Source of the DNA: Pleodorina starrii
Lineage: Eukaryota; Chlorophyta; Chlorophyceae; Chlamydomonadales; Volvocaceae
NCBI GenBank assembly: GCA_030267565.1
Contig: BRXU01000019.1
Coordinates: forward strand, 484,501-548,500
Direction: 5' to 3'
Length of the DNA: 64,000 bases
Part shown: one piece after another, positions 23,250 through 35,700 of the stretch
How positions within the stretch are numbered: position 1 is the stretch's first letter
Layout of the letters: the number at the start of each line of letters is the position of its first letter
Made by a program: the position numbers and the translations under genes
Notes under the pieces: generated by a model
What the model was told of the DNA's origin: nothing
Seen by the model: the letters and a program-made list of their open reading frames with translations, nothing else
Database searches by the model: none

Positions 23250-24979
23250 CGCACAACAAACCAGCCGCCGCCCCGTCAGCAGCGGGTGCCGAGACACCCC
23301 CCCCCCCCAAAACCAGAGCATCGGAGGATGGTGGGGCGGAGAATTGTACAGCAAGCTGATAGGGCTCGAGCTCAGAGGGGCGCTGTCAAGCAGTCCGTGG
23401 AGACATTTTCCTACGGCCACCTCGCCGCTACGGCTGCGGCTGATGTCGCTGCGGCTGCAGCCTTATACGGTACGGTAGCTGCGACCACTGCCGCCACTGC
23501 TGCCACTGCCATCACTGCTGGTTGTCACTGTTTCACCGACGCGGGATGGCCGTACAGGCCTCGGCTTCAGCGCTTCGTGCCATTAGAATGCCCCCCGGGC
23601 CGCTGTGTGGGGGGCAGAGCACTGGGCCGAGCATTTGTACGGCGGACGTCGTACGGCATATCGTACGACCATGAAATGTGGAGCGAGAAAACACACGCAT
23701 GCATGCACGCGTGCGCCTGTGTGTGTGGCTGCGTGCCTGGGGGGAAATTGTACCGATGTGTCGTGTCGGCTCGAACCGGCGATATATACGGTAAACGGAT
23801 AGCCCAACTGCCAGCGCAGACCTTGGGCCTGATACCGGTAAGGCGGTGATGGATAGTTGGTGATTGTCATCCTAAATGATGGTAGTTGGTTCGGTGCTCC
23901 CCGTCCCACACCCCCTTCCGCATGCTCCGGGCAACCCCGCGGGTCCCTATCGAGGCTATCCGAGCTCCAATCCAACAAAAGGCGGCGTCTGAACTCGGGT
24001 AATAAATCCCTTGATGTTGTGCGTGCCGTACGCATGCTTATGATTGTGCATGTAATGATACAGCCGTCCGCCCATCCGCCCACCCACTTCATTAATTAGT
24101 ACCATCCACTCATCCATCCATCCATCCTCGAGGCCCATCGTTGCGGGTTTCGTTTAGCGTTTGGCATATGGCCAGCATGTTGGTTCCATGTGGGTGGTAG
24201 GCGGTGGGAGGGGCCGGCAGCGGTGCACGCACCCTTCATTCACAGTCTCCGCCATCTGTGCACTGGATAGCCGCCCCACAGCTGCCCCACACTGCGCCCT
24301 GCCCATAGCATCCTCGCACCCAGCAAACGTACACTACATGCGCAATGCAACCCCCCATGGGTCCAGCACCGTACGTCGCCCGACAGCCAAGATGCCGCGA
24401 CGTGGCCGGATGTGGCGAACCGTGGCGCGGCGTAATGTACCAGCAACGCGGCGGGGTGCGACGTAATGCGGTATTGCAGCCCCGCCGACTGCAGTTGCCA
24501 TGCCTTGCAGCACTCGGCTGCCTCCCTAGACGAAGGCCCTGCAATGCTGTCCCTAATGCAGTACAGCGAAGGCAGAACCGAACTTGTCGAGTCCTGCTCT
24601 TATCGGAGTTGCCAAGCGCAGCGTTAACCACATCCACGAGTGCAGCATGCGTGCGGCCGGCATGCACAACCTCAAGCCCATGCATGCCCCCAACCGAACA
24701 AGTCGTATCCATATGTGATGAGTCAACCCCCGGCGGCACCCAACGTTTGCCCCCGCCCCGCCATCAGACTACGGACGGCTCTCGCTCCGGAACACCCCCC
24801 CCCCCACACACACACACCCTCCCCCCTCCCCCAAAACACACCGATCATCATGACTGGGTGGGTGGCTGTGTGGCAGCCCTACCGACCCCGGCACCTGACA
24901 ACACGGTAAGTCGCACCCAACCCACATACGCCCCGCGCTACAAGGCAAGTCTGCCGCCGCCGTTCGTTGCTGCCGCGAG
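23250..24979. other. Spacer before the ankyrin gene, no gene recognised
   Basis: Contains TACGGTA-like palindromic bits, GCAT/TGCA repeats near 23695-23712 and CATC repeats near 24105-24125. No open frame has convincing protein-like composition on either strand. Confidence 0.4.
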
Positions 24980-27023
24980 CTAGGCCCCCTGGGCCCCAGG
25001 CGACCGCCGCCGCCGCTGCTGCTCGCCCAGCCATGCCAGCAGCGCCGCGTGGCGCTCCCGGGGCTCCCCTTGCGCCTCGTCCTCCGCCAACTTGACCGCA
25101 GCATCCCAGTCCATTTCGGGGCAGCCCAAGTCCAGCAGGCACTGCAGCACGGCGACGGAGACCACGATGCGGATGCAGCCCGCCAGCAGCCCCCCCGGCG
25201 ACCCCCAGGGGCAGCCCAGCCGGTGCAGGCAGCGGAGCATCGCCAGATCACCGTTGCGGGCGGCTCCAAAGTAGGCGCCGCCATCGGGCTGAGGCCGCCA
25301 AGGAACATACATGATTGCCGTACATACACACATCAATGCAGGGATGGTCGGTTGGGCAGTCAGGGGCGGTGCAACCTCCATGCGGCCTCACAGTCTAGCT
25401 CCCCGGCACCGGAGTTTCCCGGCGCCATGCTTTGGCAGCTTGGCAGACAGTGACTCTTGTCCCGGAAGGCGCACATGCGAATCTGAACACGGCATCAACG
25501 CCATGAATAACGCCTCGAGCAGCTCGACATACGTACGACACACGGTGGCCCGGCACACGCGTCTAATGGACCAGCCGAGTGACCTGGCTGGGCACAGCGC
25601 ATGCAAAATGAACCACCGGTGGGCCACAACTGGTGGGCCACACGGAGCGCATCGTACATGTGGTGGTGACAAACGAGGACGGCGACACCCACCGGGAAGG
25701 GGCAGTCCCGCTCCACCAGCCACTCCAGCGCCTCTTCGCAGCCGCTCTTGGCGCCGTTGGGGATGGCCCTGGGGCCCAAGGCCCAGCAGCGGACGTGAAG
25801 CCAGGCCATCAGCTCAAGGTTGCCGCTCTCCGCCGCGCAGTCGAGCAAGCTAGCTGCGCCGGCAGCGGGTGCGACGCCCAGGTCCTCCACCGCCCAGGCC
25901 ACCAGCGGCAGGTGACCCCCCCGGGCCGCCTCTTCCGCAACAGAACGGGCGTTAACACGAAAGCCGCTGGCGTGCAGGTACTGCAGTACGGCCAGGTGGC
26001 CCCCGCAGGCTGCACACGTCACGGGGAACTGATGGCCGGTGGGCCGCACCCCCGCTTGCTCCACCAGGAAACGCAGGGCGGCAAGATTGCCGCAATAGAC
26101 CGCAGTGTCCGCCACCTCCGCCTCCAGAGGGTAGCCCCGGCCGCGCAGCCACTGCAGACGCGCCACCGCTGCATCACCGTCACCAGCCTCAACAGCGGCC
26201 TTGCACGCCCTAGCCATGCGGGGGTAGCCCAGCCCCTCCAGCCACTCCACTTTGGCCTGCCAATCGGGCGTGGTGCTTTCGGCCGCGGCCTCCAGGATGT
26301 CACCCCGATCCTCCTCATCGAGCTGCTCAAGCTGCTGCTGCAGGTTGCTGCCGTGGCGCCCTGCCATGAGCTGATGCCGCAGCCGCTGCAGCGCCGCCAG
26401 GCTAAAGTACTCCGCCGCGGTCATTAACAATGGCCCGCAGACGAGAAACACATTGGGACGGCCCTGCATTTCCGTCAACAGCCACTGCATAAGGTCCTCC
26501 TGCCCGCCCCGGGCAGCTGAGCAAACGGCGTACATGTCGACGCGGCAGCCGCTGGCCAACAGCCACTCGCACACGTGCCGGTGGCCGGCCTTCGCCGCGG
26601 CTGACAGAGAACGTCCCCAGAGCCGCGCGCACGCAGCACCTTGCACATATCGAGCTGGCCCGCGGCTGCGGCGGCCTCGAGCAGCTCGCACCGAAGAGCA
26701 TAACCCGCATTGGCCACGGCAACCTCCAGGTTTGCGACACTGCCGCTTGCCGCCGTCAGGCACAGCAGCTGCAGCCGCTGCTTGTGAGACAACGCGCGAA
26801 AAGCGCCCCGGCGGCCCCAGCGCTCCCGGAACACGTGGAAGGGTGACGGAAGCGAGAGACGCAAGATCTTGTGGTGTGCGAACTGCTGCGATGTCGTCTT
26901 GTCAATCAGTCGTAATGTGCTTGACACTTCGTTAGCTGGCAGATGGTGCGCAATGCACGCCACGATGCCCGGCAGCCAAATGCTCGAGCCGTCGGGTGTA
27001 AGTTGAGTGACCGACTGAGACAT
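24980..27023 (-). pseudogene. F-box/ankyrin-repeat-like protein gene with a frameshift
   Basis: Two exons, 27023-25693 and 25288-24980, joined by a GT-AG phase-0 intron. The N-terminus (IWLPGIVACIAHHLPANEV, then RLIDKTTSQQF) resembles an F-box helix pair. After it come many degenerate ankyrin-type units such as AAAKAGHRHVCEWLLASGC, AVYCGNLAALRFLVEQAG and AAESGNLELMAWLH. About 546 residues would be encoded. At about 26618 the frame breaks: KVLRARGS ends in one frame and WGRSLSAAAKAG resumes in another. The paralogue at 48067 reads straight through here, so one base is missing relative to an open frame. It could be a real pseudogene or a sequence error, since the rest of the frame is intact. 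The intact family probably supplies substrate adaptors for SCF ubiquitin ligases; that role is inferred. Confidence 0.7.
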
Positions 27024-28076
27024 TTTTTTCCTATTTCATTCACACGTACATTTAAAGATTCCTGCACCTGTATGCGATAGCAAAATGCCGAACTTGTAAG
27101 ATGGACTCAGCGCGTCAGCGGCCTTCCGGAAGGCTTGGCGTGAGCAGAAGGCCCAAGAACTTATCCAAGATGTTAAGCTGGTCATCGATGAAAAAAGCTT
27201 TGTTTTCCTAAGCTTTCTCCGTGGCAATTTTGATTCTCAGATCCGGATTCCGTACGGCGGCCGTTAAGAGGATGACCACAGCTTCCCTTCCCTTCCCTTA
27301 GCCACACGCCTGGATGCCCTGCCCGCGCTCCGAGACTCCTCACAGGCTTCCGTCGATGGCTGCGGTGTGAACCTAGGTTATCAGCCCGTCCAGGCGCGGT
27401 CCAGGGACCGAATCAGCACTCGCATGGGAACCCGGCTGCCGCTTAAGAGTTGCGGACTGTCGCTGCCACAGCTGCAAGGTTGACCACCTTGCTCCACGTG
27501 CGCCGTCCAACCCCAAGCCAACCCAATCCACCCTCCTTACGTCTGTTCGTGGGCCTTCTTGTGGGGGGCCGGGGCCCGCCGCCCACTGTGTTCATCCGCA
27601 GTGTCAGGCATCGCCGGGAAGGGGGCCAGCAACCCAGCGCCGAAACCAGCACCGGTATTGACACCACCAGCTGTCACGATTGCCGACGGCGCCGGCACCG
27701 CTGCTGTCTCCGGCGGCGTGGGGTTTGGCGCCGTCACTGGCCCTGCCGGCGATCTGGCGGGAGGCGCCGGCGCTGCCCCCGGCTTGACTGCAGCCGCGGA
27801 GGCCGCTGCCACTGGCGCCTGCACGGGAGGTGGAGCCGGCGGTGCTGCCACCGGCGCCCCTGACGAGGATCCCGCCCAGAGATGCGGCCGGCGGGTTGAA
27901 GGCCGAGAAAGCTCGCCCAACCACCCTGACGGACAGGGAAGTGCCATGCCTCTTGTGCGAGCAAGGCGGACCGTTGACTGAGACCGCGAGGAGAGTACTG
28001 GCATTGTAGCGCGGGCTTACCTGTGAGTAGAACTGTCATGAATGGGCAGGCGGAGAATGTCCCATAATTTAATAAT
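27024..28076. other. Spacer upstream of the frameshifted ankyrin gene
   Basis: Includes an AT-rich segment with a coding-like fragment (27101-27267, listed separately). A Gly/Ala/Pro-encoding open frame at 27559-27981 looks like low-complexity shadow in both directions and is not called as a gene. Confidence 0.4.
27101..27267 (+). other. Exon-like coding fragment, unknown
   Basis: After a possible acceptor (CTTGTAAG at 27093-27100) one frame reads AAFRKAWREQKAQELIQDVK, then LVIDEKSFVFLSFLRGNF, to a stop at 27265-27267. Composition is balanced and protein-like, with no start codon in frame. It may be a terminal exon or a relic; no family recognised. Confidence 0.25.
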
Positions 28077-28158
28077 CGCCGTCACGGGGAATCGAACCCC
28101 GGCCTCCCGCGGGCTATGGCTTGACAGGCGGGGATACTGACCACTATACGATGACGAC
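28077..28158 (-). tRNA. tRNA-Asp (GTC) with 10-nt intron
   Basis: Acceptor stem GTCGTCA/TGACGGC, discriminator G, D arm GTATAGTGGTCAGTAT, anticodon stem CCCGC/GCGGG, and T arm CGGGG-TTCGATT-CCCCG. The anticodon is GTC. Ten extra bases (28112-28121) lie between positions 37 and 38, the canonical place for nuclear tRNA introns. The mature length would be 72 nt. Confidence 0.9.
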
Positions 28159-29775
28159 CCCTGTACGACAGGTGTCGTACGAATCTCAGACGTGTCTGAG
28201 CTGTCACATGCATCATTCAGTTTTTAAACTATATATATCAAATGCATTTGCATTGGGCCTTGTCCCCCTTAGCCGTCCAGTGCTGCGGAAGGGTGCGGAT
28301 GGCTACAGGCATAATGCCGTGGCCTCGTCGCTGAGGCGCACGCTGCACGCCATGTGGTTGAGTGGCTGCCAGGAGGGACACGACACGCTCATCAGCTGTG
28401 TTGGTCAGACGCAAGAAGGCGGGTCGGATGGGCTCAGGGCTGGGGCCTGCTGGGGCGTTTCGCCGCTTACGACTGTCACTACCGGTACATACTGCTGTAG
28501 GAATCTCATAGGACGCGACTTCAGGCCGAAAGATGCTGCTGCCGCCGGCCGCCATACATGTCGCGCTGCGCCTGCCTGCCAGGTCATTCGGTCTACGGCG
28601 GTCGGCCGTTGCACGCGCGCTGTGCTGCGCACGTGCTGTGTCGTCACAGCACGGAAGCCCAACGCACCGCACTCCGCATCTCGTTAAGCGGGGTAACCGG
28701 GGTAAGTCGTTCGCGAGGGCCATGCTGTTTTCATAGTATGCACGAGGTCCTACATTTTCCTACAAGCGAACTGCATAAACGGGCGGCCCGCTTGCTCGTG
28801 TGGATACCGGCATCTCTACGCCCACCAGCACCAGCACCGCACCCCGGGGGCAGCCTGAACCCCCTCCCCCGCCCGCCCGCCCGCCGCTGCAGCTCCTCCG
28901 CTCCGCAGCCCTGCCCAGCCGCCGCGGTGAACCCACACGCGAGTAGAACGGGGCGGTCGCAGGCCCGCTCCCACATCCACTGCAGGGCCTCCATGCTGTG
29001 GGACTCCGCACCCGTCCGCGTCCGAGACCATCAGCCGCAGCTGTACAGCCTTCTCCGAAACCTGCAGCCCCCGCCAAGCGCCACCCAACGGACCAACGCC
29101 AGCCGCAAATCATCATGTCCCTGGCGCAGTGCGCCTCGCCGTGAGAGCTTCAGGGGATCAGGGCCCATGACCTTGCCGCTTCACCATCGCCGCTGGTGCC
29201 GTACCATGCACCGTTGACATAAAATCAAACAAATCCGGTTTACAACTGCCGTGACACGCGTATTGACACGCGTATCTCGGCTGGCAGCTTGGCTGGCGCC
29301 CGGCAGGGTCGGTTCCAGGGGTGGGTGAGTGTGCCGTACCACACGCACCTGACAGGCGCGAGCGCTTCCAGCTGTACGTGCTAGGCCTGACTGGTCGAGC
29401 TGACACCTGCACACTGGCTCTAGGGTGTTGTATGGTGTGCCGACCCAGGCCAGCCCCAGGTATTGTTCGCAGCGTCCGTGTTGCCGACTTCAATGCCCTA
29501 CAGCATTGTCCTACAGCAGCGCGTCACGTGCCGTTTCGGTGTACATCATCGTACATGTTACCGTCTTACCCGGGATAGGGCACCTCCGAGGGCGCTGGAG
29601 TGCGGGGCCCGAGATAACCACCACCCGCGGCAACACGCACGTGCGCGAAAAACACGTGCGCAAGAAGCCTGACGGAGACCCACGGGTCCGCGGACGTGCC
29701 CCAACCACCTTCACCTAGCACCTGCATGTCAAGTCAGGAACGCTGCTGGGTCCAGTCGCCCTTCAGTCCTGCCGC
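28159..29775. other. Spacer between tRNA-Asp and CPBP gene
   Basis: No gene recognised. It contains the presumed 3' UTR of the CPBP gene: a minus-strand TGTAA lies at 29239-29243, about 530 bp past the stop. Confidence 0.45.
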
Positions 29776-32410
29776 TTACTTTTGCGACTGGTGCTTCGTC
29801 CCCGTCAACCGCTCTGCACCCCCAGAAGCCCCAGCCTCCGCCGCAACCGCCGCCGCCTCCGCCGCGCGCGCCTTCCAGATAAACGCCGATGCCGCATTGG
29901 CCGCCACGTGCGCCGCCGCCGGCACCCACACGTTGCCGGTGACCACGAACGCGGCGCCATACACGCCGCCGACGGCTGCCGCCCAGGCCGCGAACGCGGG
30001 GTTGCGGCCTCCCGAGTTGTGCAGCGCGCCAAAGAGGGCCGCCGCCAGCAGCACGCCGCGCCAGTCCGGGAAGGTGGCGGGGAGCAGCGCCCCCCGAAAC
30101 AGCAACTCCTCGGGGATGCCGCTGGCTGCGGCAACCAGCAGGATGTCGAAGGGACCCAGCGGGGTCAGGATCTGGAGGCGGGGGAGGTGGGAGGGCGGAA
30201 AGGACAGGGAGGGGGGAAAGGGGGAAGGGAAGGGAGGGGGAGGGAGTGGGAGGGGCGGGTGGGCAGATGTGGCGAGGAGCCGACATGGAGAAGGCGGGTC
30301 GGGGACAACTCCGAGTGGGACTAGGTGGTGTGCGACGAGGGCGTGCCAGAGTGCGGCGGAGCGCAGAGGGCGGGGCCAGGGTGGGGTGGTCGTGTGCGCG
30401 GGCTTGGGGAGCGCTCCCAGCACTGCGTGCGGCTCTGGCGGAACGTAGAGTCCTCTTGAGAGGGGTGAGGTCCTCGTCTCGCCTTCCGAACTCCGACAGC
30501 CAGCTAATCGTCATGCGACAACCGGTGTGCGCAGCGCCATAACTCTGACGCCCCGTGACGAGGGAGGCCCTCCCCTCCCCCTCCCCTCCCCTCGCCAGCT
30601 CGGTAAGGTTACAGGTATGTTCGGTAAGTATTACTGGGGTCTGGGTCCGTTCGCTAACGCCGTCTCCGTCTCCGCTGCGGTATCAGTCTTTACCCCTCGC
30701 CCCCGCCCGACCGTGCAACCACAAACACAGCCGCACCCTCGGTCCGAGAGACCCGAAGCCGGACACCGCCAGATGTCCAGCTGCCTGACGGTCTGCGGAC
30801 AGGCCACGCCGCCACCCCATCTCATGGCCGCAAAGCCCGTCCGCAGTCCGCTCGGCGAAGAAGAAACAGCAGCAGCAGACGCAGCAACGGCAGCGCCCCC
30901 TTTCCGGCTTTGCTCCACCTCCGTCCCAGGAAGGCCGCTCCGAAGCCTGCCCCTTCCCCCGCCGGTTTCCGCCCGTACTCCCGCTGACACAAGCCGCCGC
31001 CTCCCAGCCGCCCAGCCCACCTCGCTCCACTCCACCGCAGACCCCGCCCCCACACAACCGAGCGAGGACAGCTGCAGCGCCGCAGCGGCAGCACCGCACG
31101 GACCCGACCCGCCCCCCATGTGAGTCATGCAAGCCCCCCCCCCCCACACACACACGGCCCTCCGTCCCCGTCCCTCTCCCCGCACCCCACCCCGCCCGAC
31201 CCACCTGCCGGTTGGATCGGTCCGTGGCCTCCCGCAGGTCGCTCCACACCGACAGCAGCGCCAGCCGCGCGCCCGTCACCGCCGCCGCAGCGCCCCCCGC
31301 CACGCCCACATCCGCCAGCGACTCAAAGCCCGCCGGCCAGCGCAGCAGCGCCGCCACCGCCTCCGGATCCGTGCCCATGGCGGCGGCGCTGTTCAGCGCG
31401 GCGTAGTTCCGCACGAAGACTGCAATCACCGCCATCCAGAAGCCCGTCCCGAGCGCGCTGCTCAGCACGGCGTTGCGGGAGACGGCCGGCAGCGGCGGCT
31501 CCGCCGCCGCCGCCGCCGTCGGCGGCGGCGCCGTCGGCACGACCAGCGACACATCCACTGCGGCTCCTCCTCGGGATGACGTCGACGCCGCTGCTGCCGT
31601 GCGTGCCGCGGCACCCTGGGAGGCGGCATCGGCGGCGGCGGCGGCGGCCGCCTCGGCGTCCGCCTGCAGCTCCGCCGCCGTCTTCATGAAGCCTGTCCGC
31701 GGGTTCCATCGGGGCACGTCGGAGGGGTCGCTGGTGCTGGGCTCATCTTCCCTCCGCCGGTCCGCGTCGTTGTCGTCCCAGCGCCAAGGAGCGTCGGCGG
31801 CGGCCGGCGACCCCGGCTTGGGCGCGAACACGGGGTAGATCTCCCCGGGTGAGGAGATCTCTGGGGGGGGGGAGGAGACGGGTTTGTGGGGGTGCCATCT
31901 GGGTCGGTGAGGGGAGGGGGGCCAGGCGGTGCGCGGGGGCAAAAGTGGGCAGGTGAGGTGCGGCTAGGCGGTGGAGAATCGTGGGCAGTGATGGACAGAC
32001 ATGTGTATAGGGCTGAAATGGGCAGCACTGAGCGAGGGAAGGAGGTCCAGGGACGCACCTTGTTGACGCAGGGGTCGGCTGCGCGGAGACGGTGCTTGAG
32101 GCAGCTCCTGGTCCAGTGCTTCTGCGATGTGCCAGCCGATCGGGTTACTGCACGGAAGTTCGGTCAAAGCAAGCAGCCCACGGGCCGTCCGCGAGCTTGC
32201 GTTAGGCGCACCTAGCACGATGCGCGGTCGGGCAGCCTCGGACCTCTCAGCTGGCTGCTGCTGCTGTTCTTGCTGCTTGCTGTTCTTCTTGGATTGCTTT
32301 CGTGCGTATGCAATTAGCCTACTTCCCTGCAGTGGCAATGGGGCACCACTTGCTTGCCGCCGGAGACTGCGTCGGAGACTCGGCATCGCCATCAACTCAC
32401 CCGACGGCAT
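29776..32410 (-). CDS. CPBP-family (type II CAAX prenyl endopeptidase-like) membrane protease
   Basis: Three exons on the minus strand: 32410-32059, 31860-31205, 30171-29776. They are GT-AG with closed phases and give 467 residues. The C-terminal exon holds the full CPBP signature: GIPEELLFRG (EExxxR, about Glu357/Glu358/Arg362), LFGALH (FxxxH, about His387), and PAAAHVAAN (His424, Asn428). These form the metal-dependent intramembrane active site. ATDRSNRQ followed by ILTPLGPFDILLV matches plant plastid CPBP proteins at the exon junction. The N-terminus (SLRRSLRRQASG, no acidic residues for some 30 positions) could be a chloroplast transit peptide. A short Gln run follows. Hydrophobic segments lie around residues 230-320 and 337-430. 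Substrate unknown. It is divergent from SPAG1. Confidence 0.85.
30643..30690 (+). repeat. Dispersed intronic repeat, copy in CPBP intron 2
   Basis: GGGTCCGTTCGCTAACGCC followed by CCGCTGCGGTATC. It is antisense to the CPBP gene, inside the intron 30172-31204. Confidence 0.55.
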
Positions 32411-32786
32411 TCAGAACATAATCTACAAGGAGCACCAAGGGGCAAAAGAATTGTGCCCATTTTCGTTACGGCGTGTATCCGAGTTCAGGACTTGTTACCA
32501 AAGATTTGCAAAGAAGGTCGTTTCAACAGCGTCCGATGGCTTTTGATCAATCAAATGTATGCAAGAGCCAGATTACAGAAGGGAATGCAAGAACTCCAGA
32601 GTCGTCGTCTAGTACGGATTTTGTCCATTTTCACGGACTCATCACTGCGTTGTCCAAGCAAGTGGTTCATATCTGCATTTAAATGTATGCAGTCGGCATA
32701 ACGATAACCTTGTAGTTCATCGTCAACTTCTTTTCTATGGCATGCATGCGTAACTAGACTGTCAGCGCGCCTGCTTTGCCTTGAGG
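32411..32786. promoter_or_regulatory. Divergent promoter region CPBP / SPAG1
   Basis: A 376-bp spacer between two start codons, less GC-rich than its flanks, with no obvious TATA box. It must hold both 5' leaders and promoters. Confidence 0.45.
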
Positions 32787-35700
32787 ATGGCGCCCCCAAA
32801 TAAGCTGGGGCCCTTGAATGAGAAAGAGAAGAGCGAGTTTGACAACATAGGGTATGTTATCGGCAAATAGAAGCTGGTGTCGATGGCCGCGGGACGTTGC
32901 CCACACGGCTTCCCCTCTCCCTGTAGTTACGATGAAATTCAATCATGCAAGGACGTGAAGAAGCTCATGAGGATGGAGGCGTATTTCAGGTAAATGATCG
33001 CCCATTCACGCTTGGCGGGACTCCGGAATCGATACAGCTTCTGGATGCATTTTGGGCGGTTCGACAGCTCAACCTGCTGTCATTTGTATCCTTTTGCTGT
33101 GAATATCGTAATCCTTTTGGCCCGCCGCCGGTGCGGCCCTTCGGAACGATCTGAAATGGCCACTTCGTGCCATGGCCTCGTGCTGGATTGCTTGTAACGC
33201 ATAGCAACGGGCAGAACGGCTTTATCTAAATCCATTTGCTCACCGTGGGCTTACACGTGCGGGCTTGGCCGACTACCCCGACAGGGAGGAGGGGTTTCAG
33301 CCCACCGCCGACGCCGCGGCAGCGCGCCTTCGCGAGCTTGGACAGCGCGCCGCCAACGCGGAGGGAGATCCCGAGCAGGCGCGCCTTCTGGCCGAAGCGA
33401 GGGCCCGCGCCAGCGCCGAAATCGCAGCTTGGACAGCAAAGCAGCGGCAGACTGACGCAGCACTGGAGGCGGCCAGCAAGGAGGGGGCCGCCGGGTAAGC
33501 CCGGGTTGCGAGGCGCGGTGCCAAGGGCGTGTGCCCGTTGTGGAACGGTGTGCTTTGTACCTGTTGTTGTTGTTGTTGTTGTTGTTGGCTCCCGGTTGTC
33601 GGGCTTGGCGGCGGGGAATGAGAGCGGGAGGGAGAGCGGGCGCACGGCAGGGTCCCCCCGACTTGTTTGTGGCGCGTGCTGCACGTGCTGCACTGGCCCC
33701 TCCCCGACGAGGTCGAGGCTACAGGTCGGGTTGGAGTGCCGGTAGCCTGTTGCTTCGGACGTTGCTCAGCGGCGTATCAGAGGCGGAAAGAGCTTTTGCC
33801 GTCCCTGACATTGCGACAGCTACCCCGCCCTATCCATCCCAGATCAGCGTGTTGCCATCGAGCACGGTATCCTGGGGGCGCCTCCCTCAACCGGGCGGGG
33901 GTTGGAACTGAATGCTGAATGCAGCTGGCGTTCCCCGCTCCCGCGAATTCATGGACTGAGAGGCCTCCCTCTCCACGCACGGCACGGCACGGCACAGGAC
34001 ATTGGCGCGTCTGTGTGGTGTGTGGTGCGCGGCAGAAAGCAGCAGACCCGCGCTTTTCACAGCCGATATCTGTCGCTGCCGCTGTCGCCGCACTAACTCG
34101 CCGTCCGCCCCGGGGCCCGTCCCTGCAGCGCAACGGATGCCGCCATGCCCCCCGTGCGGGCGCCCGTGAGGACGGCGCCCGGAGCGGCAGCCCCTCCGGA
34201 GCTCCCAACTGCCCGCAACAGCCAGCAGCCCGCCAAACCCAAGGCGGTGAGTGCGGCTCCCGGCGTTGCCCCCCGCGTCGTACTGCACATGGCCCTGTTC
34301 CGTTCCGTCCGGTCGGGCCGGGTCGGGTCGGGTTGGGTTGGCTGGGGGCATTGGGGCGCTTCCCGATTGTGGCACGGGAGGCGCCGCCCACGTATTTAGC
34401 CAACCCCATGGGCGGCGCTCGGACGGGGCCTAGAACCGGGTCAAGACGCGAGTCGGGGTCTGCGCTGATTGACGCCGGCCCGGCCCGGCCTGGCGGCGGT
34501 GCTGCTGCTGCTGCTTTGTGGGCGGCTCACATGGTGGGGCGGCGTGGCGGCCAGCAAGGCCTGTCTTCCGTTTGCACATATACACGCACATACCCCTTCG
34601 CACCGCTTTTACTGCTTTTGCCTTTTCGGACTCTGCCCTGTCCCACTTCGTCCTCTCCCCACGGCTCCCCTGGCCTTCCCTTCCTCCCGATCCCACCGCA
34701 ATCTTCACCACCGATCCTCCCTCTCCGCCCTCCCTACCGCCTGCCCTCCAGCACCCATGAGTGCGCCCATGACGCTTTTCCCCCTCGAGCTTCCGGGTCC
34801 GTTCGCTAACGCCGTCTCTGTTCCTTCTCTGCAGTATCTTCCTTGTTGACCCGCCCCCTAACCCCCGTTTTTCGCCGCCCCTGCCCACCCACACCTATCC
34901 GTGGATAACCTCCCTGCCCCTGCCCCCTCCCCCTTCCCCCCCAAAACAGGACTCCGCGTTGGGCACCCAGGTGCGCAGCGGCCGCGACTACTACGAGCGC
35001 TGGGACAAGAAGGTCGAGGCGGCGCTGGCGGAGGCAGAGCGCGACGATCCCGCCGCCGCCAGCCGCCCCGCCGCCGGCGCCGCCGCCGCCGCCGCCAGCA
35101 CCGCCGGCCTGGCCCGCAGCCCGGAGCTCACCGCCCGTCTGCTGGAGCTCAATCGGGGGGCCTCCGCCGCGGAGCGACTGCTGCTGTCGGGGGCGGAGAA
35201 GGCCAAGGGCAACGAGCACTTTCGCGCCAAGGAGTACGAGGCGGCGGTGGAGCACTACACGCTGGCGCTGGGGCTGCGCGGCGCCGCCGGCGAGGTATCG
35301 CTGTTTGGCAACCGCGCCGCCGCCTACATCAAGCTCAAGATGTGGGATGCGGCGGAGGCGGACGCAAGCGCGGCGCTGGAGGCGGATCCGGGCGCGCTCA
35401 AGGCCTACATCCGGCGCGCCGCGGCGCGGATGGAGCTGGGCAAGCTGGCGGAGGCGGTGGCGGACTGCGACGCGGCGCTGGCGCTGGCGCCGGGGACGGC
35501 GGAGGCGGAGGGGCTGCGGGCGCGCGCGGCCAAGCTGCTGGCTGAGGCAGGTGGCATGAAGCGTATGGCGATTGTGGAGGAGGACGACGAGGAGGAGGAG
35601 GAGGAGGAGGAGGCGGGGGACGTGGCGCCGCCGCCGCCGCCGCCGCAAGCGGCGGCAACAGCGGCGGTGGCGGTGGCTCAGCCGCCGCCTCCGGCGGTGG

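Noticed and set aside
27559..27981. Open frame encoding a Gly/Ala/Pro-rich 140-residue protein
   Set aside because: All neighbouring frames are equally open and low-complexity. There are no splice or promoter cues and no recognisable domain.
33496..33498. Stop codon right after KEGAAG as the end of a separate small gene
   Set aside because: The stop overlaps a good donor (GG|GTAAGC). The next exons continue in phase to the SPAG1 GRDYYERWDKK segment, and the first exons match the SPAG1 N-terminus.
33531..33911. Open frame with a Leu run (GTT repeat) between SPAG1 exons 3 and 4
   Set aside because: It lies entirely in an intron whose splice sites and phases join the conserved SPAG1 N-terminal segments. 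The Leu run is a microsatellite.
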